Below are positions 1 through 5,427 of a stretch of 12,700 bases of DNA, piece after piece (position 1 is the stretch's first letter; the number at the start of each line of letters is the position of its first letter). Origin of the DNA: Pseudomonadota bacterium (GTDB taxonomy: Bacteria > Pseudomonadota > Gammaproteobacteria > Burkholderiales > Burkholderiaceae_B); assembly GCA_023432075.1 (NCBI GenBank), contig JAEYVD010000326.1, positions 1-12,700 of the forward strand. Reading direction: 5' to 3'. Both the position numbers and the translations under genes were made by a program. Below the pieces are notes generated by a model. It ran no database searches. It saw only the letters and a program-made list of their open reading frames with translations, and was not told the origin of the DNA.

Positions 1-767
1 TAACGCGCGGGCGTCTTGCCCAGCGTCTTCTTGAACATCGTGATGAAGGCGCTGACCGACTCGTAGCCCAGGTCTTCGGCCGTGCGCTGCACCGACACGC
101 CCGCCGACAGCCGTTGCAGCGCCAGGATGATGTGCAGCTGCTGGCGCCAGCGGCCGAAGCTCATGCCGACCTCCTGCTGCACCAGCCGTGCCAGCGTGCG
201 TTCGCTCATGGCGACGCGCTTGCCCCACTGTGCGACGGTGCTGCGGTCCGCCGGATCCGCGTTCAACGCGCCGGCGATTTCGCGCAGGCGCGGATGATCC
301 GAGATGGGCAGGTGCAGGTGCTCGGTGGGCATCTGCGACAGCTGGTCCATCAGCACGTCGGCCAGTCTGCGGTTGGCGGGCGCTGCCGCATCGGCAGGCG
401 CCAGGTTGGCCAGGTGCACGACCAGTTCGCGCACCAGCGGGGTGATGGCCAGCGTGCAGCATGCCGTGGGCAGGCGCGGCGCGTCGGCCGGCACGAACAG
501 GAAGCAGACGCGGCCATTGGCCGTGACCCGGTTGCTGTGCGGCACGCCGCCGGGGATCCAGACCGCACACTGCGGCGGCACCATCCACAGGCCTTGCGGC
601 ACCGAGCAGGTGACGCCGCCGCGCAGCGCCAGGACAAGCTGGCCCATGTGATGCCGGTGCGTCGGCGATTCGTTGTCCTGTTCGGCTGCATGCACGGGCA
701 TGGCGAACGCCCATTGCGTGGCGGAATCCGGGTCGAAGGGGGCGGGCGGCGTGTCGGGCGTGCGCAT
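1..767 (-). CDS. nimR: AraC-family transcriptional regulator, NimR-like (3' end cut by window edge)
   Basis: I translated this by hand from an ATG at 767-765; 255 complete codons are visible and the frame is still open at base 1, so only the extreme C-terminus is missing. Residues about 20-100 form a cupin-like sensor region with a His cluster (THRHHMGQL, 36-44) and a WIPGGVPH motif (70-77) typical of AraC members with a cupin-type N-terminus. Residues about 175-255 are the double helix-turn-helix: the MSERTLARLVQQEVGMSFG segment (187-205) and the GYESVSAFITMFKKTLGKTP segment (234-253) are classic AraC signatures. It faces a CynX/NimT-type transporter across 131 bp. In E. coli the AraC-type NimR is known to control the adjacent nimT pump, so the same job is inferred here. 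The ligand is unknown. The ribosome binding site is weak, so the start is likely but not certain. Confidence 0.85.
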   Translation of the reverse strand, partial: MRTPDTPPAPFDPDSATQWAFAMPVHAAEQDNESPTHRHHMGQLVLALRGGVTCSVPQGLWMVPPQCAVWIPGGVPHSNRVTANGRVCFLFVPADAPRLPTACCTLAITPLVRELVVHLANLAPADAAAPANRRLADVLMDQLSQMPTEHLHLPISDHPRLREIAGALNADPADRSTVAQWGKRVAMSERTLARLVQQEVGMSFGRWRQQLHIILALQRLSAGVSVQRTAEDLGYESVSAFITMFKKTLGKTPAR

Positions 768-797
768 GGGCGTCGGCGCTGCAAAAGGGGAATGTGG

Positions 798-836
798 CCG
801 AATTGCGGGAAAGGTTGTCATTATCTCGAAATTCGG
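798..836. promoter_or_regulatory. Inverted repeat in the nimR/nimT intergenic region, candidate operator
   Basis: CCGAATTGCG at 798-807 is matched on the opposite strand by CGAAATTCGG at 827-836 (9 of 10 positions, including a perfect 7-base CCGAATT/AATTCGG pair). It sits roughly midway in the gap between the two divergent genes. Between the arms lie a -35-like TTGTCA (815-820, + strand) and a -10-like GATAAT on the - strand (825-820). The location and symmetry suit a binding site for the divergent AraC-type regulator, but the assignment is inference. Confidence 0.4.
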
Positions 837-898
837 TAAGGCGCGCGGCGCGTAAGCTGGTGGCCTTTCCGTTTCCCTTTGCCGACGCCCGAGTGACC

Positions 899-2149
899 AT
901 GCACGTATCCCGTCCTTCGACGCCACCCAGCCGCCCGGCGCTGCTGATCCTGGGCATTCTCTGCATTGCGATGGCCCTGCGCGCGCCGTTCACCGGCGTG
1001 CCGCCGCTGATTGGCCTGATCCGCGCGGAGCTGGACCTGTCGTCCGCGGCGGCCGGCATGCTCATCACGCTGCCGCTGCTGGCCTTCGCGGGGGTGTCGC
1101 TGTTCGCCGCGGGGCTTGCGCGCCGGTTTGGCCTGGAGCGCACGCTCTTTGCGGCGATGCTGCTCGTCGCGGGGGGTATCGTGATCCGCACGATGGGCGC
1201 GGCGGTGGGGCTGTACGCGGGCACGGCCATCATCGGGGCGGGCATCGCGTTGGGCAACGTGCTGCTGCCCAGCCTGTTGAAGCGCGACTTCCCGCAGCGC
1301 CTGGCGGGGCTGACGTCGGCCTACGTGCTGACGATGGGTCTTGCGGCGGGACTGGCCTCGGCCGTTGCGATTCCGCTTGCCAATCTGCCCCTGGGCGGCT
1401 GGCGGTTTTCGACGCTGTGCATGCTGGCGCTGCCGTTGATCAGCCTGCTGTTGTGGCTGCCCCAGCTTGCGGGCCACACGCCGCCCGCCGCGACCACCGC
1501 CCACGCGCCGCACGGCGTGCGTCTGTGGCGTTCGCCGCTGGCCTGGCAGGTCACCGTGTTCCTGGGCATCAATTCTTTCGTGTTCTATGTGGCGGTGAGC
1601 TGGCTGCCCGCCATTTTGCGCGACGCGGGTTACTCGGCCGAACGCGCCGGATCGCTGCATGGATTCATGCAGCTGGCGTCCGCGGCGCCCGCATTGTTCA
1701 TGGCGCCGCTACTGCGCCGGTTGAGGGATCAGCGGGTTGCGGCGTTCTGCGCGGCGGGCGCGTCGTGCGTCGCGTTCGCGGGCCTGATCGCGGCGCCCTC
1801 GTGGGGCGCGTTGTGGATCGCGCTGCTGGGCCTGGGCACCGGCGCGGGCATCATCTTGGGCCTGGCGTTCGTGGGACTGCGCGCCAGCCATGCGCAGCAG
1901 GCCGCGGCGCTGTCGGGCATGGCGCAATGTGCCGGCTACCTGTTCGCCGCGACCGGCCCCGCGCTGGTTGGCGGCTTGCATGACAAGCTGGGCGGGTGGG
2001 GCGCCGCGTTGGGCGTGTGCGCGGCGTTGTGCGCCGTCATGGCGGTGACCGGGCTGTATGCGGGGCGCGCTATTCAGATTGGCCGGGCGGGCGCTTCCAA
2101 AGACGCACCAGCGTTTCCGGCGCATCGGCCTCCGGCACGTCAAAAGTGA
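899..2149 (+). CDS. nimT: MFS transporter, CynX/NimT family
   Basis: This is a 416-residue inner-membrane major facilitator with about 12 hydrophobic segments. The first helix (about 13-33) ends in MALRAPFTGVPPLI, and the stretch GNVLLPSLLKRDFP (about 117-130) is characteristic of the CynX/NimT branch, whose members export or import small anions and nitroimidazole-type compounds. I chose the ATG at 899, directly before the first helix. The frame is open back to a GTG at 794, but that would add a charged, non-membrane extension and run through the inverted repeat. The divergent AraC-type regulator gene points to regulator-controlled efflux, as known for NimR/NimT in E. coli. The true substrate cannot be read from sequence. 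The last about 27 residues form a polar tail that overlaps the opposing emfourin gene by 80 bp. Confidence 0.85.
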   Translation: MHVSRPSTPPSRPALLILGILCIAMALRAPFTGVPPLIGLIRAELDLSSAAAGMLITLPLLAFAGVSLFAAGLARRFGLERTLFAAMLLVAGGIVIRTMGAAVGLYAGTAIIGAGIALGNVLLPSLLKRDFPQRLAGLTSAYVLTMGLAAGLASAVAIPLANLPLGGWRFSTLCMLALPLISLLLWLPQLAGHTPPAATTAHAPHGVRLWRSPLAWQVTVFLGINSFVFYVAVSWLPAILRDAGYSAERAGSLHGFMQLASAAPALFMAPLLRRLRDQRVAAFCAAGASCVAFAGLIAAPSWGALWIALLGLGTGAGIILGLAFVGLRASHAQQAAALSGMAQCAGYLFAATGPALVGGLHDKLGGWGAALGVCAALCAVMAVTGLYAGRAIQIGRAGASKDAPAFPAHRPPARQK

Positions 2150-2402
2150 CCCGCGCGGTATCCGCGCCTTCGAATTCCACTTCCACGTGGAAGTAGCGCT
2201 GATCGCCGCCCGCGCCGGCGCTGCCGGGCATGGCTTTCGGGGCGGCATGCAGGATCGCGTCGCAGACCTCCTGCCGCACGCCAGGCGGGCAGGTGGCCAT
2301 GTCGATATGGCGCGGCTGGGCAAGGCCGGGCAGGTATGCCAGGCCGCCCTCGCGGCTGAGGCGCACGAGCTGGGCAAGGTCGAGGGGCGGCAGTTCGATC
2401 AT
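2070..2402 (-). CDS. Emfourin-type protein inhibitor of M4 metallopeptidase
   Basis: This encodes a 110-residue soluble protein starting MIELPPLDLAQLVRLSREGG. It carries the features I associate with emfourin (M4in), the small inhibitor encoded next to protealysin in Serratia: an N-terminal LxxLxxLxREGG-like stretch, a central helical region, and a C-terminal beta strand pair (RYFHVEVEFEGA 69-80 and ARVTFDVPE 83-91). Its ATG overlaps the stop of the M4 peptidase gene as ATGA (2402-2399), so the two are probably translationally coupled and made together. Emfourin is known to bind mature protealysin tightly; inhibition of the neighbouring enzyme is therefore the inferred role. There is no signal peptide, matching the leaderless partner. 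The 3' end overlaps the convergent transporter gene by 80 bp. Identification rests on size, context and sequence style, not on a search. Confidence 0.8.
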   Translation of the reverse strand: MIELPPLDLAQLVRLSREGGLAYLPGLAQPRHIDMATCPPGVRQEVCDAILHAAPKAMPGSAGAGGDQRYFHVEVEFEGADTARVTFDVPEADAPETLVRLWKRPPGQSE

Positions 2403-3463
2403 GGCAGCACGCCCACGGCCTTCCAGGCCTCGTCGATGGCGCGGCGCACGTCCGCTCCGTGTTTCTCGCCGGCGACCAGCAGCGTCAGGCCCGCAAAATC
2501 CTTGAACGCGGCATCGTGGCGCAGGCGCTTGTCGCACAGCGTGTCGTACCAGACGTGCCCCGCGCCGTTCCACGCATTGCCGTCCAGCGCCGTGGCGGCC
2601 AGATAGAACGCGCGGTTCGGAATCCCCGAGTTGATGTGCACGCCGCCGTTGTCGCGCGGCGTATCGACGTAGTCCCGCATGTGCGCGGGCTGGGGGTCCA
2701 TGCCCAGCACCGGATCGTCGTACGCGGTGCCCGGCTCGGCCATCGAGCGCAGCGCGCGCGCTTGCACGTTTTCCGTGAAGAGACCCTGCCCGACCAGCCA
2801 GTCCGCCTCCCGGGCCGTCTGCCCCAGCGAATACTGCTTGACCAGCGCGCCGAACACGTCGCACAGCGATTCGTTCAGCGCGCCGGGCTGGCCTTGGTAG
2901 AGGAGGGCGGCCTCGGTGTCGATCACGCCATGGGTGAGCTCGTGGCCGATGATGTCGACCGCGACGGTGAAGCGGTTGAAGATCTCGCCGTCGCCATCGC
3001 CGAACACCATCTGCGCGCCGTTCCAGAAGGCGTTTTCGTAGTCCTCGCCGTAATGCACCGTGCCGATCAGCGGCAGGCCATGCGCGTCGATGGAGTGCCG
3101 CTTGTACACATTCCAGAAAAGCTTGTAGGTCGAGCCCAGATGCGCGTAGGCCTCGTCCACCGCGGGGTCGCCGCTGGGTCGTGCGCCTTCGGCGCGAACC
3201 AGTTTTCCGGGCAGCGTGGTGCCGTTGCCGGCGTCGTGCACGGCGCGGTCGGGCGTGCCCGCCGGCGCCACCTGGCGCGCCGGCGCCAGCGTCGCGCGAG
3301 GCGGCTGTCCCGCCATCTCGCGCAGGCCGCGCTGCTGCTGATCGATGATCATCGTCTTGACGGCAGGCATGCTGACGCGCGCATCGGTGTGCTGCGCAAG
3401 CCGGTCCAGCATGTATGGCGGGACCACTCCGATGAGGGGAGCGGACTCGGAAGGGCGGGGCAT
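2399..3463 (-). CDS. Protealysin-like M4 (thermolysin family) zinc metallopeptidase
   Basis: This is a 354-residue M4 peptidase with all key residues present: NAFW (144-147), zinc-binding HELTH (174-178, catalytic E175), the third zinc ligand in GALNES (E198), and the active-site His in DNGGVHINSG (H276). The N-terminus has no signal peptide. Instead, residues 14-25 (VPPYMLDRLAQH) match the short propeptide of protealysin-type enzymes, which is removed autocatalytically; the catalytic core begins near residue 75-110. Such short-propeptide M4 enzymes are mainly intracellular or exported by non-classical routes, unlike thermolysin with its long propeptide. The start is supported by GGAG seven bases upstream. 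The downstream emfourin-type gene overlaps it by four bases, so enzyme and inhibitor form one operon. Likely targets are unknown; Serratia protealysin has been linked to cleavage of actin and to invasion. Confidence 0.93.
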   Translation of the reverse strand: MPRPSESAPLIGVVPPYMLDRLAQHTDARVSMPAVKTMIIDQQQRGLREMAGQPPRATLAPARQVAPAGTPDRAVHDAGNGTTLPGKLVRAEGARPSGDPAVDEAYAHLGSTYKLFWNVYKRHSIDAHGLPLIGTVHYGEDYENAFWNGAQMVFGDGDGEIFNRFTVAVDIIGHELTHGVIDTEAALLYQGQPGALNESLCDVFGALVKQYSLGQTAREADWLVGQGLFTENVQARALRSMAEPGTAYDDPVLGMDPQPAHMRDYVDTPRDNGGVHINSGIPNRAFYLAATALDGNAWNGAGHVWYDTLCDKRLRHDAAFKDFAGLTLLVAGEKHGADVRRAIDEAWKAVGVLP

Positions 3464-3480
3464 GGTCGATCTCCGACAAG

Positions 3481-3504
3481 CGCGCCGGATGGGGCCCCGG
3501 CGCG
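3481..3504. repeat. Perfect 8-bp inverted repeat in the M4 peptidase leader
   Basis: CGCGCCGG (3481-3488) and CCGGCGCG (3497-3504) are exact inverted copies separated by eight bases that include part of GGGGCCCC. It lies 18 bases upstream of the peptidase start codon, just ahead of the ribosome binding site. If it lies inside the transcript it would form a very stable GC hairpin in the leader and could limit translation of protease and inhibitor. It could also be a protein-binding site. Function is inference. Confidence 0.4.
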
Positions 3505-3583
3505 GTCCTGTTTAACGTAGCAGATGGGTGAACAGGGAGCCGTAACAGGATGCGGCGCGATGCGCCCCGGCAACGGGCGCGCC

Positions 3584-3612
3584 TCGACAGCGCCGCGCCG
3601 ATCCGGTAGGGT
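3584..3612 (+). promoter_or_regulatory. Candidate sigma-70-type promoter for the DUF2442/DUF4375 gene
   Basis: TCGACA (3584-3589) resembles the -35 box TTGACA in five of six positions and lies 17 bases before TAGGGT (3607-3612), a weak -10 match. It would give a leader of about 25 bases ahead of the ATG at 3645. The weak -10 keeps this tentative. Confidence 0.3.
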
Positions 3613-3644
3613 CTTGCGCTTTCCTTTCATGCCGGACCCTTGCA

Positions 3645-4280
3645 ATGCCGACTCCCGACTACCGCATCACCGCCCTGACGTTGACCGACACGCACGTGCT
3701 GTTGACGCTTGCCGACGGCCGCGAGGTCAAGGAGCCGATCCGGCGCCACATCCGTCTCCATGAAGCCACGCCCGAGGCGCGCCAGGCGTGGCAACTGGTG
3801 GATGACGGACACGGCGTCGTGTGGCCCGCGCTGGCCGAGCCCGTGCCGCAGGGCATGCTCAACGTGCACGATCTGCTGTGGGATCTGCGTTACGAGCAGG
3901 CCATGGCGGCATTGCAGGCGGCCGAATGGAAGCTTGACCGCTTGTCCCCCACCGACCAGGAACTGGTTGCGCTGTGGCGGATGGAGGCCGACATCAACAA
4001 TGGCGGCTTCATGCAGTTTCTGTGCAACTGGGGCGACGAGACTTGCCAGCTTGCCTTGCAGGCGCTGCGCAAGATCGGGGCCGTGCACATGCTGGACGTG
4101 CTCTCGCGCATGCGCGCGTTGATCGACCGTTTCGAGGCCTCGCCGGAGGTGGTGCAGCTCAACGATATCTACGGGGCGATGACCGAGGCGGAGCAGGAAG
4201 AGATGGAGACGCTGGACCACGCGTTCTGGGACTATCCCGATCCGCTGTCCCGCTTGGGATTGCGCTGGTACGGGGCGTAA
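3645..4280 (+). CDS. DUF2442-DUF4375 two-domain protein
   Basis: This is a 211-residue, acidic, soluble protein without signal peptide or membrane helix. Residues about 5-75 (YRITALTLTDTHVLLTLADG and the following stretch) look like DUF2442, a small beta-rich domain found in toxin-antitoxin-like and regulatory settings. Residues about 100-205 look like DUF4375 (DMP19-like): the diagnostic stretch is EADINNGGFMQFLCNWG (114-130), followed by helices ending in FWDYPDPLSRLGLRWY. DMP19 of Neisseria is reported as a DNA-mimic protein, but members of the broader family are uncharacterised, so I give no function. The ATG at 3645 was chosen because it opens the DUF2442 homology directly; the ribosome binding site is poor. 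An upstream ATG at 3629 is in another frame. It stands alone, divergent from the peptidase operon. Confidence 0.8.
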   Translation: MPTPDYRITALTLTDTHVLLTLADGREVKEPIRRHIRLHEATPEARQAWQLVDDGHGVVWPALAEPVPQGMLNVHDLLWDLRYEQAMAALQAAEWKLDRLSPTDQELVALWRMEADINNGGFMQFLCNWGDETCQLALQALRKIGAVHMLDVLSRMRALIDRFEASPEVVQLNDIYGAMTEAEQEEMETLDHAFWDYPDPLSRLGLRWYGA

Positions 4281-4369
4281 ATCAGCCGAAATTCCGCTGC
4301 GTGAAACGTTCGGAAACGTATCGCCACATTACGTTGACACCCGCCTGCGGCAGCGCGCCCGCTGCGGGC

Positions 4370-4375
4370 TAGAAT
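4370..4375 (+). promoter_or_regulatory. Candidate -10 box for the miniprotein/SPFH operon
   Basis: TAGAAT (4370-4375) matches TATAAT at five of six positions, 31 bases before the miniprotein ATG. No good -35 lies 16-18 bases upstream; the only clear TTGACA (4334-4339) is 30 bases away. The GC-rich spacer (GCAGCG-CGCC-CGCTGC) can form a small hairpin. Taken as a probable but unproven promoter. Confidence 0.3.
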
Positions 4376-4405
4376 CCCGTCCTTCTTTCCCGGGGGGGAC
4401 GCTCG

Positions 4406-4522
4406 ATGCGGTATTTCCTGATCTTGGTGGGGGCGGCGGTCATCGCCTATCTGCTCGCGCGCGGCATCGCAGCGGTGCTCTCGGACCGTAAACGCAAAAG
4501 AACAGACAGGGATTGGAAGTGA
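4406..4522 (+). CDS. 38-residue single-pass membrane miniprotein upstream of SPFH protein
   Basis: This short frame begins ATG CGG TAT TTC and ends at TGA 4520-4522. It encodes an N-terminal hydrophobic helix (YFLILVGAAVIAYLLARGIAAVL, about residues 3-25) followed by a strongly basic, hydrophilic tail (SDRKRKRTDRDWK). A G-rich stretch (seven G then AC, 4392-4400) sits about eight bases upstream and can serve as ribosome binding site. The stop codon touches the start of the SPFH gene: it overlaps a possible GTG start (4519) as GTGA and lies two bases before the ATG at 4525, so translational coupling is likely. The one-helix-plus-basic-tail design and the coupling suggest a small partner of the SPFH protein in the inner membrane. 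I do not recognise a family. Conservation of this frame in relatives would be the deciding evidence. Confidence 0.6.
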   Translation: MRYFLILVGAAVIAYLLARGIAAVLSDRKRKRTDRDWK

Positions 4523-4524
4523 AG

Positions 4525-5427
4525 ATGAAGCCGACAGATATCCAGATGGTCAAGACGATCGGCGCGGTCAAGCCGCGCAAACTGACATTCGCCATTGGCA
4601 CCGCGCTCATCTTTCTGCTGATCCTGTTCATCGCGTTCGGCTCGTGGTTCCAGGTGGATCAGGGCGAGCGCGGCGTGGTGCTGCGCAACGGCAAGCTGGT
4701 GCGCGTGGCCGAACCCGGCCTGGATTTCAAGACGCCGTTCATCGACAACGTGATGACGGTGTCCGTGCGCGACCACACTTTCGTGTTCGAAAAGCTCGAG
4801 GCCTATAGCTATGACCAGCAGCCGGCCACGCTGCGCGTGTCGGTGACCTACCGCGTGCCGTCCGAGCATGTCGCCGAGCTCTATTCCGAATACGGCACCA
4901 TCGCCAATCTGCAAATGCGGGTGCTGGAGCGCAAGACGCCGGACGCGGTGAAGAATGTGTTCGGCCAGTACACGGCCGTGCGCGCCATCCAGGAACGCCA
5001 GAAGCTGGGCCTGGATGTGAACAACGCCGTCCTCAAGACGATGGAAGGCGCGCCCGTTCAGGTGGTGGGCGTGCAGATCGAGGAAGTGGGGTTCTCGCAG
5101 GCCTACGAGCATTCGATCGAGCAGCGCATGCTGGCTCAGGTGCAGATCGAAACCACGCGCCAGCAAAAGGAAACGGCGATGATCACCGCCGAGATTCAGG
5201 TGGTCAAGGCCAAGGCCGAAGCCGACGCGCGCCGTCAGCAGTTCACCGCGGAAGCCGACGGCATCCGCATGCGCGGCGAAGCCGAGGCGGCCTCGATCCG
5301 CGCCAAGGCCGAGGCGCTGGCCGCCAACACCAACCTCGTCAGCTTGAACGCCGTGGAAAAGTGGGATGGCGTGCTGCCGTCCACCCAGGTGCCGGGCGCG
5401 GCGCTGCCGTTCATCGGCATCAAATAG
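4525..5427 (+). CDS. SPFH/band 7 (prohibitin-like) membrane protein
   Basis: This is a 300-residue protein with one N-terminal transmembrane helix (about 20-40), then an SPFH/band 7 domain (about 42-205) opening with FQVDQGERGVVLRNGKL (42-58), and a long Ala/Glu/Lys-rich coiled coil (about 205-270) of the ETTRQQKETAMITAEIQVVK type. It ends in LPFIGIK. Prohibitin-like proteins form large ring assemblies on membranes and often modulate FtsH-type proteases or organise membrane domains; whether this one does is inference. Starts at TTG 4513, GTG 4519 and ATG 4525 are all in frame; I list the ATG, although AGGGA at 4508-4512 is better spaced for GTG 4519. The gene is coupled to the upstream 38-residue membrane protein. 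Its last eight bases overlap the convergent EIIC-EAL gene. Confidence 0.9.
   Translation: MKPTDIQMVKTIGAVKPRKLTFAIGTALIFLLILFIAFGSWFQVDQGERGVVLRNGKLVRVAEPGLDFKTPFIDNVMTVSVRDHTFVFEKLEAYSYDQQPATLRVSVTYRVPSEHVAELYSEYGTIANLQMRVLERKTPDAVKNVFGQYTAVRAIQERQKLGLDVNNAVLKTMEGAPVQVVGVQIEEVGFSQAYEHSIEQRMLAQVQIETTRQQKETAMITAEIQVVKAKAEADARRQQFTAEADGIRMRGEAEAASIRAKAEALAANTNLVSLNAVEKWDGVLPSTQVPGAALPFIGIK

Noticed and set aside
821..1660. 279-codon - strand frame opposite the transporter
   Set aside because: Composition of a shadow frame (Arg, Gln, His) and it crosses the divergent promoter region.
3554..3566. GGCGC-GAT-GCGCC inverted repeat
   Set aside because: Such short GC palindromes are expected by chance at this base composition and it aligns with no promoter element.
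4334..4375. TTGACA (4334-4339) paired with TAGAAT (4370-4375) as one promoter
   Set aside because: The gap is 30 bases, far beyond the 16-18 allowed for sigma-70.
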